DNA from: Euleptes europaea
Lineage: Eukaryota > Chordata > Lepidosauria > Squamata > Sphaerodactylidae
Reading direction: 5' to 3'
Assembly: GCF_029931775.1 (NCBI RefSeq)
Contig: NC_079324.1
Coordinates: forward strand, 59,713,268-59,777,267
Length of the DNA: 64,000 bases
Shown: positions 1 to 10,771 of the stretch, one piece after another
Layout: every line of letters starts with the position of its first letter
How positions within the stretch are numbered: the stretch's first letter is position 1
Position numbers and translations under genes: made by a program
Notes under the pieces: generated by a model
Database searches by the model: none
What the model saw: only the letters and a program-made list of their open reading frames with translations
Told to the model about the DNA's origin: nothing

Positions 1-260
1 TTGTGCATAGCTGTTTCAAAGCAAGTTGTAAGATAGAACGGACTGTACATAGAGACTGCTGAGTTGTAAATATTTATGCAGCTTGCTCTAAAAGGTTGGG
101 AGTTTTTTTTTTCCTTCTACTGAAAGTGAAGTTTTTTGTTCACTGATGTTAATTTTCTTTCTTTTCTTTGCTCTACATGCCCACTAAGCAAGCGTTTGTG
201 GGGCTGCCGTGTCAGAGCCCTGCCTTACTGTTTAAATAATAAAAAAAAAACAGGGGAAAA
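1..260 (+). other. Probable end of a plus-strand 3' UTR
   Basis: AT-rich, non-repetitive sequence with a TAAATATTTA element and a long T tract. It ends in a canonical AATAAA at 238-243, directly followed by an A run. No coding frame is recognisable. In mammals the gene convergent with RFLNA is NCOR2. RFLNA lies on the minus strand here with its 3' end facing this region, so a plus-strand 3' UTR at the left edge would fit NCOR2. That identity is inferred from gene order, not read from sequence. It could also be a chance A-rich stretch. Confidence 0.35.
238..243 (+). terminator. Candidate polyadenylation signal AATAAA
   Basis: Exact AATAAA followed by A-rich sequence. It would end the putative plus-strand 3' UTR at the window edge. 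The genomic A run could also come from an old retroposed tail. Confidence 0.35.
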
Positions 261-579
261 GCTTCTTGCCAGCAACATGGGGCTCTCTTTTGATTCTTGC
301 GTGTGGTGTTAAAATGGCTGCTGATTTAAGGGGATGCAACGAGGCGACGGGCCATTAGGAGTGGCGCGCATTGCCAGATGCAACTTGATTATTTGAAGCG
401 TGGGAGAAAAAAGACGATCCATCCAGCTATCTGCTTGGAAGTTAAGGGGGCTGGAAGTCAATGATTTCCCCCTTAGCCAAAGCTTCGTACGGTTCTTTTC
501 TGGTTGGCAACGTGGTCTGGATTAACAGAGAAAGGACCTGCTAGGAAAACACCTGCTTGGAAAATCCTTTTGGCTCATG
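261..579. other. Unassigned intergenic sequence
   Basis: No repeat family, RNA gene or coding frame is recognised. A 66-codon open frame from 504 runs into the repeat at 580 and looks like chance. Confidence 0.4.
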
Positions 580-687
580 ATTTATTATTTATTTATTATT
601 TTCCATTTCTATCCCACCCTCCCCAGCCAAAGACAGGCTCAGGGCAGGTAACAACATTAAAACCAGCCAACAGGTACAATAAATACC
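580..687 (-). repeat. SINE/LINE tail fragment (ATTT-rich 3' end)
   Basis: TTTATT repeats followed by a block resembling the 3' tail of a tRNA-derived squamate SINE also seen at 9957-10045, 54338 and 61484. The head is missing. Confidence 0.45.
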
Positions 688-945
688 TGGTGAACCGGGT
701 TTGATTCCCCACTCCTCCACATGCGCAGCGGAGGCTAATATGGTGAACCGGGTTGGTTTCCCTACTCCTTCATATGAAGCAAGCTGGGTGACCTTGGGCT
801 AGTCACAGCTCTCTTAGAGCTTTCTCAGCCCCACCTACCTCACGGTGTCTGTTGTGGGGAGGGGAAGGGAAGGTGATTGTAAGCCAGTTTTATTCTTCCT
901 TAAGTGGTAGAGAAAGTCGGCATATAAAAACCAACTCTTCTTCTA
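688..945 (+). repeat. Sauria-type SINE, 5'-truncated
   Basis: This family recurs about twenty times in the window. Full copies run from a tRNA-like head (GTGTAGTGGTTAAGAG, then B-box-like GGTTTGATTCCCC), through a body with GGTGACCTTGGGCTAGTCAC and TGTCTGTTGTGGGGAGG, to a tail with AAAGTCGGCATATAAAAACC and (CTT)n. The tail resembles BovB LINE 3' ends, as known for squamate Sauria SINEs. This copy lacks the tRNA head and starts near the B box. Confidence 0.85.
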
Positions 946-1701
946 TTGCTACAACAATCATAAATAATTTAAAACAGCAGATGACGCCCAAAAAGATGGT
1001 TACCGCTGAACTATTGTAGCTGGACAATCCCCTAGATTGAACCCGGGGCATTCTGCCTGCAGTGGACTGTTGTCTTGCGGGAACCACAGCCTCTCCAAAA
1101 CATAGCCGGCATTTATTATTCTGATTCCTGTCTAGCACTTTTGGGGGGAAGACAAGTGTGGGCATTGTTTCCCTGGTTTGCAGCAAATTGCCTATTACTC
1201 AAAAGTAGACTGTTGCCCAATTAAAGTAACCATACTCAATTGTACGCAGTTGACTTTGATGTACATTTTCCTACCATAGTATTCCCCGTTACAATGTATG
1301 GGTGCAAAGATTGGGCAATGAAGAAAGCTGACAGGAGGTAAGTTGATTCATTTGAATTGTGGTGTTGGAGGGGAGTTTTATGGATACCATGGACCGCCAA
1401 GAAGACAGATCAGTGGGTTCTAGATCAAGTCAAGACTCTCTGCTTTGCGTTACATGGATGGAGTTGCTTCCTCTTCAAGCTCGTATATTTGTGCCAGTTC
1501 CTGTTCTGGCCTGCAAGGTGGCAGCATTTCACAAGGATTTCCAGACATGTCTGACAAACTCACAAAAGTTTGTAGTGAAATAAATGTTGGTTTTTAAGGT
1601 GCTGCTGAGCCATTCCCAGGGCTGGAGCTCTTTGGATCGATTGGTAAGGAAGGATGCTGTGAGCCGCTGACTTCCTTGCCTGCACTGAGTGGAAACGCAG
1701 G
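946..1701. other. Unassigned intergenic sequence
   Basis: Non-repetitive at reading level. A 98-codon minus-strand frame (890-1186) and shorter plus-strand frames show no family resemblance and no gene context. Confidence 0.4.
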
Positions 1702-1842
1702 GGAGGGGCCGTGGCTCAGTGGTAGAGCATCTGCTTGGCATGCAGAAGGTTCCAGGTTCAATCCCTGGCATCTCCAGTTAAACTTGGGACTAGGCAAGGA
1801 GGGGATGTGAAAGACCCCTGCCTGAGACCCTGGAGAATCATG
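1702..1842 (+). repeat. tRNA-Ala-like SINE, first unit of a dimer
   Basis: The head matches a tRNA-Ala gene in order: GGGGCCGTGGCTCAGTGGTA (A box), CTTGGCATGCAG (anticodon arm, GGC), GGTTCAATCCCTGGCA (B box). The family body continues with GTGAAAGACCCCTGCCTGAGA and a tail ending CAGTATAAGGCAGCTTCATG. This unit stops at the body and is followed directly by a second head. It is a SINE, not a tRNA gene. Confidence 0.85.
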
Positions 1843-2056
1843 GAGAGGGGGCTGTGGCTCAGTGATAGAGCATCTCCATGGCATGCAGAAGGTCCAAGGT
1901 TCAATCCCCGGCATCTCCAGTTAAAGGGACTAGGCAGGTAGGTGATGTGAAAGACCCCTGCCTGAGACCCTGGAGAGCTGCTGCCGGTCTGAGTAGACAA
2001 TACTGACTTCGATGGACCAAGGGTCTGGTTCAGTATAAGGCAGCTTCATGTGTGGC
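1843..2056 (+). repeat. tRNA-Ala-like SINE, full unit
   Basis: Complete second unit with head, body and the GGCAGCTTCATGTGT tail. It sits head-to-tail behind the unit at 1702, so the pair is a dimer or a serial insertion. Confidence 0.88.
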
Positions 2057-2529
2057 TTTCCGGCAACACTTAAGCATTGGCTTGACTGAGTGCTTGTCCC
2101 TAGAGAAACCAGTATAGTTTTAAGACAAGGATTGTAAAGGCAGCAGTGCGGACGGGACGAAGGCAGGTTTCTCTGTGCTATCTACGTCTTTGCCTATCAT
2201 TGGAGTATTCCCTTGGAGACCCACCGCAACTCCTTCTGAGGTCGTTGCTCAAGGCGGGAGAGAGAAATTGAGAGGGCAAAAATGTATAAGCTACGACCGC
2301 TGTAGAAGGCTGCGGAAAGGGAATGTCGAAAAGTTCAGCACGAGTCCACGTTCAGAAATTGTACGGGAGACGAGAGGCAGGTGCTGGGCGTGGCGCTACT
2401 CCCAAGAGGGGATGCTCAGATGGGCAACGGAGGATGGGGTATTCCGTAACATTATCAATGTTTGTACTTTGAGCAGCAGATTTTTTCAGGGGCAACTATA
2501 GCACAAAATACGAATAGGTGAAACTTGAA
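2057..2529. other. Unassigned intergenic sequence
   Basis: Contains a 108-codon plus-strand frame (2175-2501) without recognisable domains. Nothing else is seen. Confidence 0.35.
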
Positions 2530-2690
2530 TCAGTCAGTGCAACCTCCATGGTTCTTCATACATTTTATCCTCACAGCAACCCTGTGACATAAATTAAATG
2601 GAGAGGGACTGGCCCACGTTCACTCAGCAAATATGGCAGAGTGGGCATCTTAACCTGGGTCTCCCACATTCTAGTTTGCCACTAACCACC
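2530..2690 (-). repeat. Old tRNA-derived SINE (ACA-like), degraded
   Basis: Shares ATTTTATCCTCACAGCAACC, CTGTGA and the inverted B-box-like CCTGGGTCTCCCA with the clearer copies at 58440 and 61484. Confidence 0.5.
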
Positions 2691-2973
2691 ATGTGCAGGG
2701 TCAACTGTTAGTCCATCTAACATTATTGTATTGTTATTGCTGTTAATGTTTGGTGGCTGGCAGCAGGTCTCAGACAGAGAGAGGTGTTTCCCTATCCTTT
2801 TTAAAAAAATTGGAGACGCCAAAGGTCAAACCTAAGGCCTTCTGATTGCAAAATGGGTGCTTTACTTTTAAGGCACAGCTCCCTCTTTCTCTGCGCATGG
2901 GCGTGAAAGTTGGACAATGAATAAAGCTGACAGGGAGAAAGTAGATTCCTAAGAAATGTGGTGTTGGAGGAAA

Positions 2974-3166
2974 ACCGGGTTTGATTCCCCACTCCTCCAC
3001 ATGAGTGGCAGATCCTAATCTGGTGAACTGGATTTGTTTCCCCACTCCACACAAAGCCAGCTGGATGACATTGGGGTAGTCATACTCTCTCAGCCCCATT
3101 CACCTGTGTCTGTTGTGGGGAGGGGAAGGTAAGGTGATTGTAAGCCGGTTTGATTCTTCCTTTTAA
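2974..3166 (+). repeat. Sauria-type SINE fragment
   Basis: From the B-box region to GATTCTTCCTTTT. The tail is replaced by sequence resembling an internal CR1 motif (AACTGTTTTGAATCTCCCA), suggesting a chimeric junction. Confidence 0.75.
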
Positions 3167-3735
3167 CTGTTTTGAATCTCCCATAATAGAACAGGCTCTC
3201 TTCCACTACACTCAACTACACTCATAATTTTTTACAAAAAAAAAAATTTCCATAGCAAAGACTACTGACCTAATTTCTCCAAATTGCACCTGGCAGCCTT
3301 GAGCAGAAGTTTCTCACCCCACTAACTGAAAAGCACTGCCTTCAGAAGAGGCTTCAAGTACTTCCCCAACATACAATAAATGGGGAAATGAGAAGAGGGG
3401 GCTGCTCTGTGCCCCGTAAACACAGCAAGAAAAACTGCAAGGTAGGCGTTAATTGATTTTTTAGATGCAACGATCCCTTGATCTTTTTAGATGGGGCCAG
3501 ACCAGGAAGATGGAATAAGCAAGCAAAGCCGCACCTGTTAAAGCTGACACAGACAGCAAGTGGGTTTACTTTGGACTCATCTGGTGTTGCAAAATAGCTC
3601 TTTAAATGGCTCCTTTCTTCCCTGGTTCCTTCCATGCTGGCCTGGTTCGGCCGCAAACCTCCCGCCCATTTGCAAGAACCCTCCGCTCATAGATTGCTTG
3701 AGCCACAGCTGTTAAGGTCATCAATCTCCCATATA
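3167..3735. other. Unassigned intergenic sequence
   Basis: No recognised element apart from the CR1-like scrap at its left edge. A 100-codon minus-strand frame at 3354-3656 has no known resemblance. Confidence 0.35.
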
Positions 3736-3743
3736 CTGATGCC

Positions 3744-3950
3744 TAGGGTTGCCAACCTCCAGGTACTAGCTGGAGATCTCCTGCTATTACAACTGATCTC
3801 CAGCTAACAGAGATCAGTTCCCCTGGAGAAAATGGCCGCTTTGCCAATTGGGCTCTATGGCATTGAAGTCCCTCCCCTCCCCAAAACCCGCCCGCCTCAG
3901 GCTCTGCCCCAAAAAGCCACCTGCCGGTGGCGAAGAGGGACCTGGCAACC
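3744..3950. mobile_element. hAT-type MITE (TAGGGTTGCCA family)
   Basis: Recurrent ~200-bp element with TIR TAGGGTTGCCA / TGGCAACCCTA and an internal near-palindrome around CTGGAGATCTCC...GGAGATCAGTT. Copies at 38555 and 60667 have exact 8-bp TSDs, placing the family in the hAT superfamily. This copy is flanked by CTGATGCC at 3736-3743 and 3951-3958. No transposase is present. Confidence 0.85.
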
Positions 3951-4151
3951 CTGATGCCTGTAAGTCACATGCTTAAACACTCGTGAGATAAATGTTAAAT
4001 ATTATTAACTATTCCACTCCCTGTCCCTTTTTTTTTTTTGATGGTGGAGAATCATCTTGTGACTCAGAATATCCCCCTTCCCCATGTCTTAAACTGTGGG
4101 GTTGAAACACTTCATTTCCATTGAAGTTTTTAAATAACCTTGGCAATATAA

Positions 4152-4495
4152 GCAGAGGGGTAGTGGTTAAGAGCGGTGGTTTGGAGCGGGGGACTCTAAT
4201 CCAGAGAACCGGGGTTGATTCCCCACTCCTCCACGTGAGCGGCAGAGGCTAATCTGGCGAACTGGGTTGGTTTCCCCACTCCTCCACATGAGCGGTGGAT
4301 GCTAAGCTGGTGAACCAGGTTGGTTTCCCCACTCCTCCACATGAAGCCAGCTGGGTGACCTTGGGCTAGTCACACCTCTCTCAGCCCCACCTACATCCCA
4401 GGGTGTCTGTTTAGGGGAAGGGAAGGTGATTGTAAGCTGGTTTGATTCTTCCTTAAGTGGTAGAGAAAGTCAGTGTATAAAAACCAACTCCTTTG
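4152..4495 (+). repeat. Sauria-type SINE with duplicated middle
   Basis: Near full-length. The segment GGTTTCCCCACTCCTCCACA occurs twice in a row, so the body is longer than usual. Confidence 0.85.
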
Positions 4496-4515
4496 CCATT
4501 GCCTGGCTCTGCCCC

Positions 4516-4624
4516 ACAGGGTGTCTGTTGTGGGGAGGGGAAGGGAAGGTGATTGTAAGCCAGTTTGATTCTTCCTTAGGTGGTAGAGAAAGTCGGCATG
4601 TAAAAACTAACTCTTCTTCTTCAA
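4516..4624 (+). repeat. Second Sauria SINE tail in tandem
   Basis: Only the 3' third, from GGGTGTCTGTTGTGGGG to CTTCTTCTTC, follows 20 bp after the previous copy. It is a tail duplication or a 5'-truncated insertion. Confidence 0.8.
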
Positions 4625-4639
4625 ATGTAAGGCTTGCAG

Positions 4640-4794
4640 TAGGAGCCGGCCCCTTGACGGCTCTTATCTGGCCTGCGAGCCAGCTGAGCCAACCCGCTCC
4701 AGTCCTGATCTGGGCTGGCGAGACATAGCCTGGCCCAAACAAGTGACATTAATGTCATATCCGACCCTTGAAACAAATGAGCTTGACACCCCTG
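4640..4794 (-). mobile_element. hAT-type element, family of the 37.69 kb copy
   Basis: Ends with the inverted terminus GACACCCCTG and contains ATGTCATATCCG, both seen in opposite orientation at 37687. The left end is unclear and no TSD was found. Confidence 0.55.
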
Positions 4795-6190
4795 GTCTAA
4801 GGGATGTGGTGACTGCGATAGGCATCGCTGCTCCTTTGCCATATACGGTTCCAACAGCTCCACACCTCCAGCTCTCGGCAGGGCTTTATGTTCCCACCTG
4901 GCTGAGGTGTTGGTCTGGTGAACATTGCTGGCTACTCCTACCAAGCCGCAACAGACAACGCACGAGGTGGGAAGCTTGCTGCTTCCAACAGATTTTGCTT
5001 CCCCCTTGGCTACACAGGATTTTGACAGACGTTTATGTGCATCTGGCACACGAGGTCTAACCAGCATCATCAAAACAGCACGGAAATGCATTTTACCCAA
5101 AGTGGGAGCGAGCAAAATTAAGTGTCAGATATTTTCCCTTGCTCTGCAGGACTCATAACGGGAAACAAAAGAGAAAGGGTACAATAGGGGAATCAGGCAA
5201 GCGGGTCATGCCTCCCGCCAATCAGCTGCCAAGTCACTAGGGTGTGGAAGGCCTCTGCATAAATTGGCCGCCTTCTGCAGGCAGATCTGCCCAGTCAGTG
5301 CTAAAATACTCCACTCCCTAAATGTCATCTTTTTTTGGGGGGGGGGTGTTTTTCAAAATCCAAGCTTGCGTTTCCTGCAACTCAATAAAAATCAAATGAA
5401 CCCTCGTTTTTACTGGCAGTGCTCACAAATAGCAGGAAACCCTTGACCACAGAGAGTATGTGTGACTGGAGGCTCTTTTCCTCCTTTCTTTCTGTACACA
5501 GTAGACTGTTTTTATTGGACGGTTGCAAGGGGAATCTTAAAGCCGACCAGCTTCTCCTGAAATCCCCCCCATCCGCGTTTTTTTCGTGGCTGTGTTTTGA
5601 CTCTGGGGATGGCAGACAGGCCCAAGGTGACGGGAAATGGCAGCTTTGAAAAGTCCCATGACGGGACTCTTAGATGTTTTCAAGATATACTCCAGTTGAC
5701 TTTGCCTCCCATTGGACACAGGAGATGCTTTGAGTGTATGTTTGGAACCTGTCTGAGGATGGAGACAAAGGCAACCTTTTAAGGAGGCGCGTGTTTGTCT
5801 CCAAGAGTCTTGGTCAGGAAGGGGGGGGTCCGAAAACAGCTCCCAGCTGTGAACGACAGACTGTTCACTGCCCAGCAGCCACAACGGGCAACTGTGTCTC
5901 TGCAGACTCCACTAGTCCGCCTCGAGAGATGTCAAAGCTAATTCCCAACATTTTGTCACATGCCAGTGTGAGCCACACACAGAATCCAGGGTGGGGGGCG
6001 TATAAAGAAGAACAGGTCTCTTTCTCAACAACTGGAGCCACTGAAGACTTCGGGAGCAGGCCTAGTCCCGAAAACTGATGCTATTTCTTCCCTTCCTTAC
6101 TTAAAGCGGGCGGCTGCCATTTAGCTTTAAAATCCTGCCCCCCGCCTTCACGTTGGGAGGCCAGACCTTGGGGGATAGAATCACAAAATT
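4795..6190. other. Unassigned intergenic sequence
   Basis: About 1.4 kb without a recognised repeat. Several 60-165 codon frames occur on both strands (longest minus-strand 4621-5115, overlapping a hAT element) with no family resemblance. Contains a G8 tract near 5338. Confidence 0.35.
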
Positions 6191-6622
6191 ATCAACTTCA
6201 AAATGTCTGCAAATGGGTTTGTCAGATTATGTATCATTTTGGACAAATAAGATTGATGGGACGTTCCGATGAAGATTTTTGCGAAACGGGATCAAGAGCC
6301 GGCAACCCGTCTAGTACTGAAGATATTATTTATAGCCATTTTTTTTACCGATAACTGAAGAGATGATTTATAACTTTATTTATTAACTGATCTACTGAGG
6401 TTGCCTCATTGAAGAGATATACACAACGTAAGGACGAACAAGTTCAAAGATTGTATAAGGACTCTTGATTCTATGCCAGTAGAATTATTGTGTATTGTTA
6501 CTTTGAATGTATTTCAGTCCGTACATATGGGTAGTTATAATATTGGTACATAATTAAATCTATGAGTATTGTCCCTTAGCCACATGATTTTGTATTTTGG
6601 GGTTAAACTATCAACTTCAAAA
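6191..6622 (+). mobile_element. Unclassified ~406-bp retroposon-like insertion with 13-bp TSD
   Basis: The 13-mer ATCAACTTCAAAA occurs at 6191-6203 and 6610-6622, bracketing an AT-rich 406-bp insert (6204-6609). No polyA tail. The insert contains GATGAAG...GCGAAACGGG (6268-6290), resembling the two conserved boxes of a hammerhead ribozyme but with poor helices. Its size and TSD resemble the inserts at 51039 and 55271. A Penelope-like element is a hypothesis. Confidence 0.55.
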
Positions 6623-6922
6623 GAAGAAGAAGAGGAATTGGTTTTTATATGCCGACTTTCTCTACCACTTAAGGGAGACTCAAACCAGCTTACAATTACC
6701 TTACCTTCCCCTCCCCACAACAGACACCCTGTGAGATAGGTGGGGCTGAGAGTGTGACTTGCCCAGCTGGCTTCATGTGGAGGAGCAAGGAAACCAACCC
6801 AGTTCGCCAGATTAGCCTCTGCCGCTGATGTGGAGGAGTGGGGAATCAAACCCGGTTCTCCAGATCAGAGTCCACCACTCCAAACCACCACTCTTAACCA
6901 CTATACCACACTGGCTGGCTAG
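6623..6922 (-). repeat. Sauria-type SINE
   Basis: Full-length, with its (CTT)n tail abutting the right TSD of the preceding insertion. First of three copies in alternating orientation. Confidence 0.88.
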
Positions 6923-7022
6923 TCACAGCTCTCTTAGATCTCTCTCAGCCCCACCTACCTCCCAAGGTGTCTGTTGTGGGGAGGGGAAGGGAAGGTGATT
7001 GTAAGCCGGTTTGATTCTCCCC
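6923..7022 (+). repeat. Sauria-type SINE 3' fragment
   Basis: Only the body from CTAGTCACAGCTC to GGTTTGATTCTCC. It lies head-to-head with the previous copy. Confidence 0.8.
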
Positions 7023-7049
7023 CCCCTTCTGTTGTTACAAACACCACAT

Positions 7050-7320
7050 CAAGAAGAAGTAGAAGAATTGGTTTTTATATGCCAACTTTCTCTACCGCTT
7101 AAGGAAGAATCAAACTGGCTTATAATCACCTTCCCTTCCCCTCCCCACAACAGACACCCTGTGAGGTAGGTGAGGTTGAGAGAATGTGACTAGCCCAAGG
7201 TCACCCAGCTGGCCTTATGTGGAGGAGAGGGGAAACCAACCCGGTTCACCAGATTAGCATCTGCTGCTCATATGGAGGAGTAGGGAATCAAACCCGGTTC
7301 TCCAAATCAGAGTGGTTTGA
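7050..7320 (-). repeat. Sauria-type SINE, lacking part of the tRNA head
   Basis: Tail through B-box region, ending at CTCCAAATCAGAGTGG. Together with 6623-7022 it forms long inverted repeats that could fold in RNA. Confidence 0.85.
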
Positions 7321-8285
7321 TCACCAGTGGTCAGTCCTCAAGACCAGTGGGGAAGGCCAGTAGGAAAGTGCCCAGTCTATTGCTTTGCAGTTGTGTTTTC
7401 TTTCTCTCTGGCTTAACCCGGAAAGCGACACGTCTTTTTCAAATGTATGCTGGTCGGTTCTGCTGGGCATCAGATGCATCATTGGCTTGACTGGTAAGCA
7501 GGTAGCATCATTTAGATTCCTCACAATGGGAAGTGTTTCCTACGCCCCTGACGATCACAGTCCAAGGCAAATCATTCATCAGCGTTGCCTTGAAATTATA
7601 TGCGTTCTCTGATAATGATACATCAGACTAAAGAGCTGATTTTGGCAACGCTTTAAAGGCTTTTGGAGTTGGCAAGAAACATGGAGGGAAAGTTAGAGCA
7701 GCTGTGGAAATCTGTTCATTGTTTTATTAGTAGGTTGAAGGGGGTGGGAGCTCAGCGCTCCACCTGGCTAGAGAGGGTCCGTTCTCTCTACAGACTCAGA
7801 GCGGGGGGGGGGGTGTCCCTTCCCCTTTTTTTTGATTGTCAAATGTACATTCACATTTCTTTATTTATCCTCTTGATTTTTGTCCCCTCCTAATTGCTGA
7901 CATTAATTTTCTTCAGGATTCCAGCCAAAAAAGCCGTAATAAATCACTCACCACAGACTGGAAGTTGGAAGAGTTGTGTTTCACGCAGCACAGAACTTTG
8001 TCAATTTTAATCAAAGAGAACGGCTCCCAGACGTACTGGTTGGACTGGTTAAATAGAGGTTTCATGGCAGAATGATAGTTTGCTGGAAGGATGGCACAAA
8101 AGTGAGTTTCTCCAAAGCTGTCACGGTAAAAGACACCGCAAGCCTGATCTCTGAGATTCAGAGAATGCTTTTATTTCTTAGACCTGCTCCTTGTCTCTCA
8201 GCAGGCTCACCACTAAGTTATTTTACTGACATCTTTATTATGCATGCTCTTAGGGAGTAATGTTGGTTTCTATTGGTGGTGCTTC
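7321..8285. other. Unassigned intergenic sequence
   Basis: No recognised repeat. Contains a G-run at 7803-7812 and short chance frames. Confidence 0.35.
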
Positions 8286-8502
8286 TAGGGTTGCCAGCTC
8301 TGAGTTGGGAAATCCCTGGAGATTTGGAGGGTAGAGTCTGGGAAGGGTGGGGTTTGGGGAGAGGAGAGACCTCGGAAGAGGATATTACCATAAAGTCCTT
8401 ACTCCAAAGCAGCCATTTTTTCCAGGGGAACGGATCTCTGTAGTCTGGAGATCAGTTGTAATACCAGGAGAGTTCCAGGCCCCAACTGGAGGTTGGCAAC
8501 CA
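8286..8502. mobile_element. hAT-type MITE (TAGGGTTGCCA family)
   Basis: Both TIRs are present, but no clear 8-bp TSD. Opposite orientation to the copy at 3744, with GGAGGTTGGCAACC at the right end. Confidence 0.7.
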
Positions 8503-8936
8503 GCCCCTGCTAACAATTTCGCACCTGTATCAGGGGTTCTGGGTATTGAACCACAAACTTCAGTGCCTGAGGTTTCATTTCCGGCATAATGCCGAATTGG
8601 GGAGTGTCTTGGAGCCGGCTACTTACTGCAGCCCCCCACTCCGGCCATTCTTGGTATGCAATAACCACCCCATGATCCTAATACTATGATGACCTTAGCA
8701 TACAATCAAACACACGGAGACGGTAGCTGGAATGGAAATGGCCACAACTTTATTGGTTGCAGCATCAGGCATTGGCGTTGCATAGGGGCTGGAACCAAGG
8801 CATCGGCCCAACCTGCATACTGGCCGATGCAGCCTACTCCGAGCTTGAGATGGCAGTATGTGGGACCCGCTTGGGCGGCAGCCTGCTGTCTGGGTCCCCT
8901 GCCACTTGGTGGGAGGCCACCACCCGGACAGCCCCC
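8503..8936. other. Unassigned intergenic sequence
   Basis: GC-rich to the right. Overlapping 80-113 codon frames on both strands reflect base composition and the adjacent tandem repeat. Confidence 0.35.
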
Positions 8937-9012
8937 GACTGGGCATGTCCAATCCTGACAGTCCCCATCTGGGCATGTCCAATCCTGACAGCCCCTGACT
9001 GGGCATGTCCCT
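8937..9012. repeat. Minisatellite, ~29-bp unit, 2-3 copies
   Basis: The unit containing CTGGGCATGTCCAATCCTGA recurs with one or two differences. The last copy is partial. Confidence 0.75.
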
Positions 9013-9540
9013 GAACCTTGTGCCAGCTCCCCACCCCTCCCCAGCATATGCTGGAAACTGGGCCAGTAGGTGATTCTACGCCTTGCTTTCCTGGGATCCC
9101 TGTCTAGGTACGGTAGTTGCTCAGGGCATTCAGTATTGAGGGGTCTGGAAACCAGAATTTGGGATTAGCCAGGCCTGGTGTAAATGCTAGGAGCACTGGC
9201 CTTCTAGTCTCACTTCTGGTCAGCAGAAAGTGGCCCTTCTGCCTGTTGCATTCCCAGCTGCTCCTGTTTCTACCAACTGACCTCAGGGACCCTTGGCTGG
9301 AGAACAGCCCCTTTGGCTTGAGATTCAGGCATGGCTCCCATATCCACCTGGCCAGAGTGAAACCACATTTTTGAAACTGGTTTTTTGAAAAGTAGTACTT
9401 TGAGATGGGCAATAATAATAATGTCCACATTTTTAATATCAAAAATAAGCAAACTGGTTTACTGGGAAGTGTCAGTGTAATGTGCCAAGTAAATGTGTCA
9501 ATGCATCTTTCTTATAGCGTGCCTATGGACCATACTGATG
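9013..9540. other. Unassigned intergenic sequence
   Basis: No recognised element. Frames of 85-112 codons at 9104-9452 lie on both strands and show no family resemblance. Confidence 0.35.
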
Positions 9541-9838
9541 CCAGTGTAGTGGTTAAGTACGGTGGACTCTGATCTGGAGAACTGGGTTTGATTCCCCACT
9601 CCTCCACATGAGCGGCAGCCTCTAATCTAGACAACCGGGCTGGTTTCCCCACTCCTACCACATGCACCCAGCTGGGTGACCTTGGGCTAGTCACAGTTCT
9701 CTCAGAACTCTCTCAGCCCCACCTACCTCACAAGGTGTCTGTTGTGGGGAGAGGAAGGGAAGGAGATTGCAAGCCGGTTTGATTTTCCTTAAAAGGTAGA
9801 GAACGTTGGCATATAGAACCAACTCTTCTCTCTTCTTG
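9541..9838 (+). repeat. Sauria-type SINE
   Basis: Near complete, with the tRNA-like head GTGTAGTGGTTAAG and the tail AACCAACTCTTCTC. Confidence 0.87.
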
Positions 9839-9953
9839 TCAGCCCATAAAACCTTCAGATTCACTCAATACCTAGCAAGTGGGCCTGTTTTCTTCCCCTG
9901 GATGTTTTTGGAAGGGTCCTGAAAAGGTCAGATTGGAGCTGAGCCAACAGTTT

Positions 9954-9956
<3 letters not shown>

Positions 9957-9986
<30 letters not shown>

Positions 9987-10045
9987 TTTATTGCATTTGC
10001 AGCCCTCCCTCATTCTCAGCAAGCTGGGCTCAGAGCGGCTTTTAA
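9957..10045 (-). repeat. (TTAC)n microsatellite with SINE-tail block
   Basis: About seven TTAC units, then TTTATTGCATTTGCAGCCC and a CTGGGCTCAGAGCGGC block, as in the tail at 580-687. Confidence 0.55.
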
Positions 10046-10531
10046 GGAGAAGGCTTTAAAAAAGAATCCTTTTTTTAAAAAATGTTAAAAGGTGTATTGA
10101 TTAATTTCCATGAATGGGACAAAGGACGTGTTCTCTTAGTGGTTGTCTTGGTCCATATACTCTCCAGCTTTTGACAGAGGGATATTGTTCGTCTGCGTGT
10201 CCCGTTCATCCTATTGCTGGGAGTTTCTGGTGTCTGAAAACTGTGAATGGATCCATCACCATGGTTGTGCCTAAAGTGGCACCTGATACGATTTCAGGGG
10301 GTGAGGAAGGAGGGGGTTGGACAAAACTGTGTTCTTTAACATTTCCTGAATGGCAGTTCTCCAGGATGTTTCCTGAATGGGCAATTCAGTAACACTGGTG
10401 GACTCTTAGTGGAGTGTTTGGCCGATTGTCCCTGTGTGAAACAGCAGTTCCAAACACACAAAGAGAGAGTTCTGCAAATTGGCTGAAAGGAGAAGCGCTA
10501 TGGGAATATCAGCTCTGTCTCTCTGAAGACC
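10046..10531. other. Unassigned intergenic sequence
   Basis: A short duplicated motif (TTTCCTGAATGG at about 10340 and 10368) is the only structure noticed. Confidence 0.35.
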
Positions 10532-10771
10532 AGATGAAGAAGAGTTGATTTTTATATGCTGACTTTCTCTCCCACTTAAGGGAGAATCAAACCAGCTTAC
10601 AATTACCTTCCCTTCCCCTCCCCACAACAGGTAGGTGGGGCTGAGAGAGTGTGACTAGCCCAAGGTCACCCAGCTGGCTTCATGTGGAGGAGTGGGGAAT
10701 CAAACCCTGTTCTCCAGATTAGAGTCTGTTTCAAACCCCCGCTCTTAACCACTACACCACGCTGGCTCTCT
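10532..10771 (-). repeat. Sauria-type SINE
   Basis: Body shortened between the GTGTCTGTTG block and the tRNA-like head. The head ends in CCACTACACCACGCTGGC. Confidence 0.85.

Noticed and set aside
1702-1775. tRNA-Ala gene
   Set aside because: The A and B boxes and anticodon arm are tRNA-like, but the sequence continues into the SINE body and recurs about twenty times with decay.
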